The translations under genes and the position numbers were made by a program. This document shows, piece by piece, positions 32,681 through 41,482 of a DNA stretch of 64,000 nucleotides. Location of the stretch: positions 23,605 to 87,604 of the forward strand of contig NZ_JACVVD010000019.1 of the NCBI RefSeq assembly GCF_014534655.1. The letters are read 5' to 3'. The notes beneath the pieces were generated by a model, which saw only the letters and a program-made list of their open reading frames with translations, was not told the DNA's origin and searched no databases. The DNA comes from Paenibacillus sedimenti. GTDB lineage: Bacteria; Bacillota; Bacilli; Paenibacillales; NBRC-103111. Every line of letters begins with the position of its first letter. Positions within the stretch are counted from its first letter, which is position 1.

Positions 32681-34441
32681 ATGGTAAAATATAAAATATT
32701 CCGCAATATGCTGATCATGCTGATCGTCCTGCTCATTCCAGCCACCCTGCTTTTTTCCTACTCCAACAAAGTCGGCGAGAATGTGCTCAGGGAAACGCTC
32801 GAAAACTCGGCAGCCAAGCAGTTGGAGTTTACGGTGCTTCAGCTGGAACAATCCTTAAGACAGCTCGAAACGCAAACGCTGCTTCTCGTGAACGATTCCA
32901 ACATTAAAGCGTACTCCAGCTCTTGGGATTTTCTCGAGTATGTCGACCATTTATTAATGCGGAAAAATGTCGAGGAAAAGCTGATTCTTCAAAGCCAGGC
33001 GAATACTCTTGCTCATGATGTAAGCGTTTACTGGCCACAAATTAAAGAAGCCCTCTCCACCAAGGGAAGTCTTGCCTATCAAGACGTTGAACTGGCCGCT
33101 ATGCCGAAGAACAAGTGGTTTATCCGCAAGGACGATCTAGATGCGCTATCCTTTCATTTGCTGTTCACGAACCCGTCTATTTATAAGGCGGATTTGAGCA
33201 ATGTGACTGCCATCGTTGAAACTGCCATACCAGGCGATTATTTGAAATCCGTTCTTAAGGGCCTTGATGCGTCGGGGAACGGAACGTCTTTCCTTTACTT
33301 GTCCGATTCCACTACGATTGCGAATCAAACGATCAACAAGGACTTCCTAACGCTTTTGGAACATGAAGGTGCGCTTCAAGATAATACTGCCGGCGGACAT
33401 CCCCATCTCTCCGTACTCAAAATGGATGGAACCGAATTCTTGGTGCAAACGATTCGTGTCCCTTCCTTGGGCGGTACGCTGGTCAGCTACATTCAATTGA
33501 ATGAATTCTTGAGTCCCTTCAAAAAAGTTAACCGGCTCGTAAATACCAGCCTGATCTTACTCTTTGTTTCCGGCGTGGGCATGTCATACTTGCTGTATCG
33601 CCACTTTCGAATTCCATTCGGTTATATGGTCCGCAAAATCGAGAGCCTGGGTTCAGGCGATTACAACAGCAGAGCGGTCGTTAGAACAAACAACGAATTT
33701 GATTATTTATTTGCAAAATTTAATGAAATGGCGTCGCGTATCCAATCCCTGATTGAAAATGTGTATGAGGAGCGGGTTCGGACACGGGAAGCGGAATATA
33801 AGCATTTGCAGTCGCAGATCAATCCGCATTTTCTGTACAACTGCTTATTTTATATTGTGAGTATGGCTCATAAATCTCCTGATGCCGTCACTTCCATGGC
33901 CAAAAACTTGGCTCAATTTTATCGTTATATTACCCGCAAAGCAGGAACGGATTCCACGCTGGCTGACGAAATAAGCCTTATTGAAAGTTATCTCCAAGTT
34001 CAATCACTTCGAAATAAGCGGCTAACTTACGAGATAGATATTCTGCCATCGATGCTGGAATTGTCCGTTCCTACTCTGCTGCTTCAACCGTTAGTCGAGA
34101 ATGCTGTCGTTCATGGTCTGGAGAGAAAAAGGGATTCAGGGATCATTCGGATTCAGGGATCATGGAGTGACGATGGGTATACCATTACCGTTGAAGATGA
34201 TGGCGCAGGCATGCCTGAACCGAACATTCGGGAACTGACAGTCCAGGTGTACAGCCAGCGTAATTCGGATGAGATCGGCTGCGGTTTATGGAATATTCAC
34301 CATCGCCTTATCAACCAATTCGGTCCGGATTCAGGTTTGAAATTCACAAACAACGTATGGGGCGGCTTCTGCGTGACCGTAAATATCCCATCGACTAGAA
34401 AGGAGGAATTTCCGTATGAATGTATTGCTGGTGGACGATGA
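32681..34441 (+). CDS. YesM-type sensor histidine kinase
   Basis: A 586-residue membrane kinase: segment at 8-28 (MLIMLIVLLIPATLLFSYS), an extracytoplasmic Cache-like sensor to about residue 285, a second segment (TSLILLFVSGVGMSYLLY), HAMP (RIPFGYMVRKIESLGSGDYN), a His_kinase domain with phospho-acceptor His383 in SQINPHFLYNCLFY, and an ATPase domain (LLLQPLVENAVVHGLE, EDDGAGMP). It would sense a sugar or binding protein outside and phosphorylate the YesN-type regulator whose start overlaps its end by 26 bases. Confidence 0.92.
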   Translation: MVKYKIFRNMLIMLIVLLIPATLLFSYSNKVGENVLRETLENSAAKQLEFTVLQLEQSLRQLETQTLLLVNDSNIKAYSSSWDFLEYVDHLLMRKNVEEKLILQSQANTLAHDVSVYWPQIKEALSTKGSLAYQDVELAAMPKNKWFIRKDDLDALSFHLLFTNPSIYKADLSNVTAIVETAIPGDYLKSVLKGLDASGNGTSFLYLSDSTTIANQTINKDFLTLLEHEGALQDNTAGGHPHLSVLKMDGTEFLVQTIRVPSLGGTLVSYIQLNEFLSPFKKVNRLVNTSLILLFVSGVGMSYLLYRHFRIPFGYMVRKIESLGSGDYNSRAVVRTNNEFDYLFAKFNEMASRIQSLIENVYEERVRTREAEYKHLQSQINPHFLYNCLFYIVSMAHKSPDAVTSMAKNLAQFYRYITRKAGTDSTLADEISLIESYLQVQSLRNKRLTYEIDILPSMLELSVPTLLLQPLVENAVVHGLERKRDSGIIRIQGSWSDDGYTITVEDDGAGMPEPNIRELTVQVYSQRNSDEIGCGLWNIHHRLINQFGPDSGLKFTNNVWGGFCVTVNIPSTRKEEFPYECIAGGR

Positions 34442-36014
34442 GGAATATGTGCTGGATTATTTGCAGGAAAGTGTAGAATGGAACCAGTGCGGGATTGCGA
34501 AAGTATACCGGGCAAGCTCAGTTGATGAAGCGCTCGACATCGTCAAGAAATATCCGGTGCCTCTGCTGCTTACCGATATCCGGATGCCTGAAAAAAGCGG
34601 TCTGGATTTGCTGGAAACGCTCCATAGCCAATCCCCTGAGACAAAAGTGATAGTGCTCTCCGGCTATTCCGAATTTGAATACGCCAAAAAAGCGATACAA
34701 CACGGCGCAGCCGACTATTTGTTAAAACCGGTCACAGGCGGCGAGGTTACCGCATGCATTCGAAAAGTAACGGACCGGATTCTTGCGGAGAACAAACGTT
34801 TGCAGGATGTTAATAAAGCTGAAGCAGTCATTCGATTAGGAAATACGCGTATGCGCGAGCATCTCCTGCTCGACCTGCTGCTTGGCAAATCCTTCGCTGA
34901 AGACGAATTGCGACGTCAAATGGATGCCTTGAGGTTGCCTTTGCATCCAATCGATGACTGCACGCTGCTGCTGATTCGATTGCAAATGTCTCCTATCGAG
35001 ACGCGGGAAGATATCGAGCTCTTCACTTACGCCCTGCTTAACATGGCTGAAGAAATCTTTTTCCGGGAAATTCATGCCGGCTCCTCGCTATGGTGGTGTA
35101 AAGACTCCCATCAGTTTATAGCCCTTGTCCTTCCTGCGGATTCCTTGGGCGAAAGGAAGCTTTGGGAAGTACGAATTTCTGAGCTGCAGCAGGCTGCTAA
35201 AACCTTTTTGAAAAGAAATATATCCGTGTTGTTTACGGAGCGGTTTCCGCTTCGGACTCATGTAAACCGTTTTTATTTGCAAGCTTTGAATGATTTTTGG
35301 TGGCGGATCGGGATTCAAGACGGTGTTATTTTACATAATGGCTCTTTAAGCAGCAAACCGGAATATAAGCCTTTAGCGAAGCTTTATGAGGAGCCGTCTA
35401 TCCTTCAATGCATGGAAGCGAACCGTTGGGAAGAAGTCGTGGAGAAGATCGGGATGATTCTGGAAGAGCTTGGCAAGCCTCCCTATCGTACGCAGTATCA
35501 TATCGTTGAAGTTGTCAATTATTTGTATGCCTGTTTCACATTCATGGCTAATAAACAGGGCGATTCCTTGACAGATTTGATCGGAAACTTCTCACTAATC
35601 TCCAATCCGTATTATTTTCATTCCGGCGAACAGATCAGGGACTGGGTGCTGCCGCTAATTGATCAGTTCAGGCGTACCTTAACCGATACCACGTCCGGTC
35701 GAAGCCATATCATCCGGCAAATTCATGAATTTATTCAACTTCATCTTCATGAGGATGTATCCTTAACCAAAGTCGGCGAACACGTCTATTTGCACCCGGT
35801 GTATCTATCTCGGTTGTACAAAAAGGAAACCGGAGATAGCCTTTCCGCTTATATTACCCGGGTCAGAATGGAGAAAGCTGCGCGCTTGCTCACCCAAACG
35901 AATAAAAAAGTATCGGATATCGCTCAAGAAGTCGGCTATCAGAAAACACAATACTTCATCAAATTGTTTAAAGAGTATTATCACTGCACGCCGCAATCCT
36001 ACAGGAATCCATAA
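34416..36014 (+). CDS. YesN-type response regulator with AraC DNA-binding domain
   Basis: A 532-residue regulator: receiver domain (MNVLLVDDEEYVLDYL, phospho-acceptor Asp54 in LLLTDIRMPEKSG, SGYSEFEYAKKAI, YLLKPV), a long middle region and a C-terminal AraC double helix-turn-helix (DVSLTKVGEHVYLHPVYLSR, VSDIAQEVGYQKTQYFIKLF, YYHCTPQSYR). Its ribosome site AAAGGAGG lies inside the kinase gene. It likely activates the permease/GH operon and the binding-protein gene on either side. Confidence 0.93.
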   Translation: MNVLLVDDEEYVLDYLQESVEWNQCGIAKVYRASSVDEALDIVKKYPVPLLLTDIRMPEKSGLDLLETLHSQSPETKVIVLSGYSEFEYAKKAIQHGAADYLLKPVTGGEVTACIRKVTDRILAENKRLQDVNKAEAVIRLGNTRMREHLLLDLLLGKSFAEDELRRQMDALRLPLHPIDDCTLLLIRLQMSPIETREDIELFTYALLNMAEEIFFREIHAGSSLWWCKDSHQFIALVLPADSLGERKLWEVRISELQQAAKTFLKRNISVLFTERFPLRTHVNRFYLQALNDFWWRIGIQDGVILHNGSLSSKPEYKPLAKLYEEPSILQCMEANRWEEVVEKIGMILEELGKPPYRTQYHIVEVVNYLYACFTFMANKQGDSLTDLIGNFSLISNPYYFHSGEQIRDWVLPLIDQFRRTLTDTTSGRSHIIRQIHEFIQLHLHEDVSLTKVGEHVYLHPVYLSRLYKKETGDSLSAYITRVRMEKAARLLTQTNKKVSDIAQEVGYQKTQYFIKLFKEYYHCTPQSYRNP

Positions 36015-36032
36015 CTTTTTTACCCCATAGAG

Positions 36033-36058
36033 AAGGGAGCCTCACCCGAGGCCCCCTT
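36033..36058. terminator. Bidirectional terminator between regulator and binding-protein gene
   Basis: aagggagcctc and gaggcccccctt-type arms pair with one mismatch around a 4-base loop, followed by TTTTAC on the plus strand, between convergent genes. Confidence 0.75.
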
Positions 36059-36062
36059 TTAC

Positions 36063-37757
36063 TCATTGATTGACGCTTTTGTACCAATCGTTCACTTCTT
36101 TTTCTATTTGATCCCCGCCTTTGCTTTTCCAATCCGCGACGAATGAATCAAATTTATCCAAAGGCTCTTTTCCATAAATGATTTTGGCGAAAGTTTCCAA
36201 TTCCATCGTCTTCAGATTTTCGCCTTTGCTTCGCTGCGTCTCCGTTGGACTCCCTATGAACTCGGTTGGCGCATTGCTGTTTTTCAGTTGATAGTTCAAC
36301 GCTCCTGCACGAATTTGCTCTTTATCGGCGACTGTAATTGCCTTTTGACCTGCTGTCTCCGGTTTGTTGCCTTGATAAATGTAATCCCAATCTTTCGAAC
36401 CCTGAAACGGTATGGCAGGCGTATTCCAGAACAAGTTGTACTTGCCCGAAGTCGCAGCTTTTTCCAGCGGCTTCGGAAACTTTTTCGGATCGTAAACCGG
36501 CTCACCGTTTACCATCGCATAGTCATATCCCTCAAAGAAACCGTCCTTAAAGTCACCCGTACTGAATGGACTATCATATATTTTGTCCATATACAGGAAG
36601 AAGGCATCCATGTGCTTAAAATCTTTATTGAACATCATGACTTTGCCTTCGTTGATCAAACCGTTATATCGTGCTGTCTTGCCATCCGGTCCGACAGGCA
36701 GAGGATAGGCTCTGACAAGCGCGTTCGGATTGTTCTTCGTCACATCTCCGAGCGGCCAACCGTTCGCCCAGAACGGTGCAGCGATGATCCCCGATTTCCC
36801 CTGAATAAAGCTTTCCGTCGCTTTTATTTCGTCAAGAGCAGCTAATTCGGGATCCAGGTATCCTTTCCCATACCAATCGCGCATTTTGCCCAATGCGTCT
36901 TTGATGCCAGGTTGAATCGAGCCGTATTTCAACGTACCGTCGCTCGCCTTTTGCCAATGCGGACGATCTCCTGACATTGGAAGAAACTTTCCGGAGTAAG
37001 CGCCGAAGACAAAGCTCGCATCGGACATCCAGTTAGAGAAACCGTTTTTTGCCGCAAAGCTGAATCCGAACGTATCCTTCTTGCCGTTGCCATCCGGATC
37101 CTGGTTCGTAAAAGCATCCATCACCTTTTCGAACTCTTCGATCGTCGTAGGCGCTTTCAAATTTAATTGATCTAACCAATCCTGCCGGATCCACATGACA
37201 GGGTTCGTACCATCGCCACCACTGAATATGGGCAGCCCTAGCAGCTTACCATTCGCTTTTACCTGGTTGAGCGCGGACTTGTTGTCCGAATACAGCTTCT
37301 TCATCCGTTCCGAAGCGTACTTGTCAAAAGCTTGCTGTATATCCATGACTTTGCCCGATTGCATAAGATCGGCAATCAAATTCGGATCCTGCACGATAAA
37401 CAAGTCGGGAAGCTGATTTTGTGTAGTCAGCGATAGCCTGATTTTCGTATGGTATGCCGCATTATCCGGCGTATCCCATAAGTCTTTGATCTCGATGCCC
37501 AACTTTTCTTTAGCCCATTTGTTATGTACATTGTCTTGAATGGTCTCGCCGTTGATGAACACGTAATCCGATCCGACCACTCGAGCCGTCGTGATCGTAA
37601 CGGGCGGTTCAAACTTGCCGTTTACCGCTTTTTTGGCCGGTTCTTGTCCATTCGGCGTTGGCGAAGGCTGACTCCCCTCGTTGGAAGTGCAGCCCATTGC
37701 AACTGAACTCAACAGCATTAGACTTGTCATCATAGTAGCCCATTTGTTTCTCTTCAT
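36063..37757 (-). CDS. Sugar-binding lipoprotein, LplA type
   Basis: A 564-residue family 1 binding protein with a lipoprotein signal (MLLSSVAMGCTS) and the large LplA-like layout: VFINGETIQDNVHNKWAKEKLGI, QLPDLFIVQDPNLIADLMQSGK, MWIRQDWLDQLNLKAPTTIEE and a Ca-loop-like NQDPDGNGKKDTFGF. It should capture an oligosaccharide for the permeases encoded at 30662-32526, even though the two-component genes on the other strand separate them. AGAGGGGAAG precedes the ATG. Confidence 0.92.
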   Translation of the reverse strand: MKRNKWATMMTSLMLLSSVAMGCTSNEGSQPSPTPNGQEPAKKAVNGKFEPPVTITTARVVGSDYVFINGETIQDNVHNKWAKEKLGIEIKDLWDTPDNAAYHTKIRLSLTTQNQLPDLFIVQDPNLIADLMQSGKVMDIQQAFDKYASERMKKLYSDNKSALNQVKANGKLLGLPIFSGGDGTNPVMWIRQDWLDQLNLKAPTTIEEFEKVMDAFTNQDPDGNGKKDTFGFSFAAKNGFSNWMSDASFVFGAYSGKFLPMSGDRPHWQKASDGTLKYGSIQPGIKDALGKMRDWYGKGYLDPELAALDEIKATESFIQGKSGIIAAPFWANGWPLGDVTKNNPNALVRAYPLPVGPDGKTARYNGLINEGKVMMFNKDFKHMDAFFLYMDKIYDSPFSTGDFKDGFFEGYDYAMVNGEPVYDPKKFPKPLEKAATSGKYNLFWNTPAIPFQGSKDWDYIYQGNKPETAGQKAITVADKEQIRAGALNYQLKNSNAPTEFIGSPTETQRSKGENLKTMELETFAKIIYGKEPLDKFDSFVADWKSKGGDQIEKEVNDWYKSVNQ

Positions 37758-37796
37758 ACTCTTCCCCTCTCTGCTCCATTTTCTTTCGACTTCATA

Positions 37797-37811
37797 TTGT
37801 TATCGTAACAA
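37797..37811. promoter_or_regulatory. Perfect palindrome upstream of the binding-protein gene
   Basis: TTGTTA-TCG-TAACAA is symmetric apart from its 3-base centre and lies 40 bases ahead of the ATG at 37757. It may be an operator; the binder is unknown. Confidence 0.4.
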
Positions 37812-37840
37812 AAGAAATTATTTCACGTATATGCCCAAAA

Positions 37841-38641
37841 TTAAACAATCATGGCCTCATAATCAATAAATTGAGTTAATAACTGATTAAACTTGTCACG
37901 TTCTTCCCAGAAAGGTCCATGACCGCTATATTGAAACGGGACAAGCACTGAATTTCTTATTTTTTGTTTGAGTTCCTGTGCTTGGGTAAATGGGATCACC
38001 CTGTCATGAATGCCGTGAATGATTAAAGTAGGGACAACTATTTTGGGCAGATCGGCCATCAGGTTCTCATCTCTAAGCAGAATGATAATTGCTGCGGTTG
38101 ACCAGCTTGCTGCCTGTAATCCCATTTGAAAAAACCAGTCTGAGAATGGTACGGTGATATACTGAAAGAAAAAAGTGTCCGTTACTCCCTGTAACATTTT
38201 AGGGCGGTCATTTAACGTTTCAGCAAGAAGTTTATTAGCCGTTTCTGTTGTAAAACCTGTAGGAGCTGCAGCGTCTATAAGGACAAGTTTCGATACTCCG
38301 TAACCATTGTATCGAGCCATGTAACGAATGGCTATCGCTCCACCCGTGGAGTGACCTGCAAGTGTGAAGTTGTTTAATTGAAGTGCAGCCACAACGGCGC
38401 GGATATCATCTGCCAAACGGTCAAAATTGTAGCCGCCTATTGGTTTATCAGAATGACCGAACCCCCTCCAGTCTATTCCTATACAGCGATATCCCATTGC
38501 CGGAAGAACATTAAACTGATATTCAAACTGTTTATGGCTTAACGGCCAACCATGGATAAACACGATCGTCTTGCTGCCCCCGGGGTTTATATCTTCCACA
38601 AATAAATTCACACCTGGTTCTACATCAACAAAGTATCCCAC
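37841..38641 (-). CDS. Alpha/beta hydrolase
   Basis: A 266-residue alpha/beta-hydrolase-fold enzyme: oxyanion-loop motif VFIHGWPLSHKQF, nucleophile Ser in LAGHSTGGAIAI, acid region IHGIHDRVIPF and catalytic His in FQYSGHGPFWEE. The pattern fits the haloperoxidase/esterase-like group with unknown natural substrate. GTG start at 38641 with GGAGG twelve bases ahead. No signal peptide. Confidence 0.9.
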   Translation of the reverse strand: MGYFVDVEPGVNLFVEDINPGGSKTIVFIHGWPLSHKQFEYQFNVLPAMGYRCIGIDWRGFGHSDKPIGGYNFDRLADDIRAVVAALQLNNFTLAGHSTGGAIAIRYMARYNGYGVSKLVLIDAAAPTGFTTETANKLLAETLNDRPKMLQGVTDTFFFQYITVPFSDWFFQMGLQAASWSTAAIIILLRDENLMADLPKIVVPTLIIHGIHDRVIPFTQAQELKQKIRNSVLVPFQYSGHGPFWEERDKFNQLLTQFIDYEAMIV

Positions 38642-38732
38642 GTCGATACCTCCGTACTATTAAATGGTCTCAACAATAAGATACTCACCTAAGCAAATAT
38701 TGGTGTTAGCCTATTTTTTTAGCAAAAATTCA

Positions 38733-38758
38733 CAAAAAAAAGCCTGATTTCTCAAGCT
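38733..38758 (-). terminator. Terminator whose stem contains the stop codon
   Basis: On the minus strand AGCTTGA-GAAA-TCAGGCT folds as a seven-pair stem (one G-U) with a GAAA tetraloop and runs into eight Ts. The stop codon TGA of the HAD gene lies in the 5' arm. Confidence 0.8.
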
Positions 38759-39456
38759 TGTGTATTTGAAACATTTAAAATTCGATAAAGCTCATTAAGC
38801 TTGTGTATTTCATACGTTGGAACCATTTCAGTTTCATTGGGTATCATATCCGGGTTGAACCAACATGTGTCTAGTCCGGCTAGCTGTCCGCCTTTAATAT
38901 CCGAGCTTAAAGAATCTCCGATAATTAATCCATGTTCCACAGAGAAATCAGGAATTCGTGCAAAGACATAATCAAAATATTCCTTCATCGGTTTTTGAAA
39001 GCCCGTGTCCTCCGAAACAAAAATATCTTTAAATAACGGATATAATCCTGAATCACGTAAGCGTTTATCCTGAGTCTTGGAAACACCATTAGTAACAATA
39101 TATAAATCATATTTATTTTGCAGGTCCATGATCAATTCAAAAGCGCCATTAACATGCTGATGCCCCTCTTCTAAATAGCCTCGATATTTCTTTTCCAGTA
39201 AAGCTCCATCAACCTCTATGCCGTACTCCTTAAATAAAATTAAAAAGCGAGTATTTACGACCTCATTCTGATCTATTTTTCCTTCTTCAAAGGACCTCCA
39301 GAGACCTTGATTTATTTTTCTATAATCAGCTTCGATTTCAGTGGTTAAGGGAGTTTTTTGATCCTCGAAAAGCAAGCGCAACGCTAATTTCTCTGCTGCC
39401 CTAAAATCCAATAATGTATCATCTACATCAAATAATAAAGTTCGGTATTCTTTCAT
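38752..39456 (-). CDS. YjjG-type HAD nucleotidase
   Basis: A 234-residue HAD hydrolase: motif I LLFDVDDTLLDF with both catalytic Asp residues, motif II IVTNGVS, motif III Lys in TGFQKPMKEYFD and motif IV IIGDSLSSDIKGG. Length and blocks match YjjG, which dephosphorylates non-canonical pyrimidine nucleotides. Its start overlaps the stop of the upstream transporter gene by 4 bases (ATGA), so the two are coupled. Confidence 0.9.
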   Translation of the reverse strand: MKEYRTLLFDVDDTLLDFRAAEKLALRLLFEDQKTPLTTEIEADYRKINQGLWRSFEEGKIDQNEVVNTRFLILFKEYGIEVDGALLEKKYRGYLEEGHQHVNGAFELIMDLQNKYDLYIVTNGVSKTQDKRLRDSGLYPLFKDIFVSEDTGFQKPMKEYFDYVFARIPDFSVEHGLIIGDSLSSDIKGGQLAGLDTCWFNPDMIPNETEMVPTYEIHKLNELYRILNVSNTQA

Positions 39457-39899
39457 ATCTCACGTCCACCGCCTAATTTAAATACAAAAATGCCGCCGGC
39501 TATGACCAGCACACCGATCAACTTGTTGAAAGTAAAAGGAACCTTATCCAGACCTAACCAACCTAATGAATCCAACAGTAAAGCAAAGCCGAGCTGTGCT
39601 GTCAGAACGATAGAAATGGCAAACGTAGGGCCAAGCAACCTAATTCCCTGTACCAGACAGATTACCACACCTACCCCGATCAAACCGCTGAACCAGTACC
39701 AGGGCTGCATATGTTGCAGGATAAATAAATGTTTCCCTTCATTGATTAGTCCGATCGTCAGCGAGGCTGCGAACCCCATACCTAATACTACGGAAGTTGT
39801 CGCCCAAGATCCCGCGCGTTCATTCACCTTACTGTTGAATATATTTTGCACACTGACCAGCGAACCTGCGATAAGTGCAAATAATAGTCCTAGAATCAT
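39453..39899 (-). CDS. DMT family transporter, YdcZ/DUF606 type
   Basis: A 148-residue membrane protein with five hydrophobic segments, half the size of ordinary EamA transporters. Family pattern: LVSVQNIFNSKVNERAGSW at the start and VLTAQLGFALLLDSLGW in the middle. Proteins of this type usually occur as pairs; the partner is at 40685. Substrate unknown. GGGAG precedes the ATG. Confidence 0.88.
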   Translation of the reverse strand: MILGLLFALIAGSLVSVQNIFNSKVNERAGSWATTSVVLGMGFAASLTIGLINEGKHLFILQHMQPWYWFSGLIGVGVVICLVQGIRLLGPTFAISIVLTAQLGFALLLDSLGWLGLDKVPFTFNKLIGVLVIAGGIFVFKLGGGREI

Positions 39900-39933
39900 C
39901 TTTTATTCTCCCGTTTGACCGATTTTATACGAT

Positions 39934-40632
39934 TTATTCGTAGATATTATGACTCGCAAGCGCACTTAATCTCTCCCTGTCCTTAACAAGGATGAACCCT
40001 TTGTTACGCTCAATCAGACCCTCTGTACAAAACTGCCCTATAACCCGATTCAGATGTCTATAGCTGGTTCCAATTAAGTTCGCTGCATCCCTTAGATTGG
40101 CTGACCTCAGTTGCCCGTTAAATAGAGAATCTGATTCATCAAAGCAGACGGACAACAGATAACTTGCCAATCGGACTTCCACCGGATACATCAAATTAAA
40201 GCTCAAAGAATTCGACTTGACGTAAAACTTCTGTGTTATGATTTCCAGTAAAAATTGCAGCAATGGTGCGTAATCTTTGCCGTATTTTTTCAACCAGCGA
40301 TGATGAACACCGATCATGGAGACAGTCGATACGGCCTCAACCGTATTGAGAATATCAGTTCCTCGTACGTATTCAATATCCCCGACCAACTCAAGCGGTG
40401 TCTTAAAAGAGAGAATGAGTGATTTACCTTCCGCCGAGGTGGTGTAGATTTTAATTTTCCCCTTAACAAGCACGTACAGATACTGTGGAGATTCTCCTTG
40501 AGAACAGATAAGTTCCCCTTGCTCAAAGCTATATAGCGATAAATGCGGTATTAATTGTTCATTAAAGATGGATTCCATTCGATAAGCCTGCAAATAATGA
40601 TTCAGTTGCTCACGATCATTTATTTCTTTCAT
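39934..40632 (-). CDS. Crp/Fnr-family regulator, YeiL-like
   Basis: A 232-residue regulator with an N-terminal cyclic-nucleotide-binding-like barrel (FEQGELICSQGESPQYLYVLVKGKIKIY) and a C-terminal winged helix (ANLRDAANLIGTSYRHLNRVI). The cAMP-contact motif of Crp is not complete, and the N-terminus lacks the Cys cluster of Fnr, so the signal is unclear. It sits between two half-size DMT transporter genes, a recurring arrangement. GGAGG precedes the ATG. Confidence 0.88.
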   Translation of the reverse strand: MKEINDREQLNHYLQAYRMESIFNEQLIPHLSLYSFEQGELICSQGESPQYLYVLVKGKIKIYTTSAEGKSLILSFKTPLELVGDIEYVRGTDILNTVEAVSTVSMIGVHHRWLKKYGKDYAPLLQFLLEIITQKFYVKSNSLSFNLMYPVEVRLASYLLSVCFDESDSLFNGQLRSANLRDAANLIGTSYRHLNRVIGQFCTEGLIERNKGFILVKDRERLSALASHNIYE

Positions 40633-40684
40633 TATTCGGTTTCACCTCCATCATAACATGACACATTCTGGCATAATTGTACAA

Positions 40685-41110
40685 TCAAAACCTTAGAAGC
40701 ACCACACCGGCTATCATCATCCCGATGCCGATGAACTGCGGCAGCTTCATCTTCTGCTTCACCACGCCGAACCATCCGTTACTATCGATTAAAAAGGTCA
40801 GACTGAGCTGTGAAATTAGCAGAGCAGATATCGTAAGGGTAACACCGATCTGCTGAATGGCCGTGACATTGCTGAAAATAATAACTGCCCCAAAGGCGCC
40901 GCCAAGCAGGTATATCGGTTTCACTTGCTTAAACCCTTGCCAATTCCTGTCTCGGACGAACAGAAGGATAAGCAAAGCCATCACGAATCCGGTTAACTGG
41001 GTGATCGTCGCCGCCTGCCAAGTGCCAATATCTTGACTAATGCGAGAATTGGCTACTCCTTGCAAGGTAATAAAGGCCCCGCCAAAAAACGCAAATAAAC
41101 TCCCTCTCAT
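40685..41110 (-). CDS. DMT family transporter, YdcZ/DUF606 type (second of pair)
   Basis: A 141-residue, five-segment membrane protein similar to the one at 39453: FITLQGVANSRISQDIGTW and ISALLISQLSLTFLIDSNGW correspond to the same blocks. It is the first gene of a four-gene minus-strand run (transporter, regulator, transporter, HAD nucleotidase). A heteromeric transporter of the two halves is likely. GAGGAGAG precedes the ATG. Confidence 0.88.
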   Translation of the reverse strand: MRGSLFAFFGGAFITLQGVANSRISQDIGTWQAATITQLTGFVMALLILLFVRDRNWQGFKQVKPIYLLGGAFGAVIIFSNVTAIQQIGVTLTISALLISQLSLTFLIDSNGWFGVVKQKMKLPQFIGIGMMIAGVVLLRF

Positions 41111-41171
41111 TTATCTCTCTCCTCGATTGCTTTATGTCCATTATTAAATGATAAATCGAGGTTATGGGAAA

Positions 41172-41183
41172 GGACATATGTCC
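41172..41183. promoter_or_regulatory. Perfect 12-base palindrome upstream of the transporter pair
   Basis: GGACATATGTCC lies 62 bases ahead of the start at 41110. It is a plausible operator for the Crp/Fnr-type regulator encoded in the operon, although it is not the classical TGTGA-N6-TCACA site. Confidence 0.35.
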
Positions 41184-41200
41184 TCAATTTATTGAATCAA

Positions 41201-41226
41201 AAAGGAGGCGATTTCTCGCCCCCTTT
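41201..41226 (-). terminator. Terminator of the DUF3918-like gene
   Basis: aaaggaggcga and tcgccccccttt-type arms (one mismatch) around tttc form a stable stem starting three bases past the stop at 41229, with TTTTTGA on the minus strand overlapping its end. Confidence 0.6.
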
Positions 41227-41228
41227 CC

Positions 41229-41363
41229 TTAGGTCAATCTGTTTTTAATCCGCTCAAAAATGTTGCTGTTTCTTACCCTGTAAACGCCAAAAATAACCGA
41301 TCCCATGACTGCCGCCGCGGCTGCTGTCGATGCAATGATCATTGTTTTATTTACCTGACGCAT
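41229..41363 (-). CDS. Small single-helix membrane protein (DUF3918-like)
   Basis: A 44-residue protein: basic N-terminus (MRQVNKT), one membrane helix (MIIASTAAAAAVMGSVIFGVYRV) and a basic tail ending FERIKNRLT. The size and layout match the YrzQ/DUF3918 family of Bacillales, function unknown. The frame is open further upstream, but the ATG at 41363 has GGAGG eight bases ahead. Confidence 0.65.
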   Translation of the reverse strand: MRQVNKTMIIASTAAAAAVMGSVIFGVYRVRNSNIFERIKNRLT

Positions 41364-41482
41364 TACGAACACCTCCACAGTTTTTTGAGCGAACAATGTA
41401 TAGTGTACCTTAGAAATTGAATAATAATTCAAGTCTGAACCATTGGCCCAAGCTTCGAACGTCACAAATTGCGATATTATTA

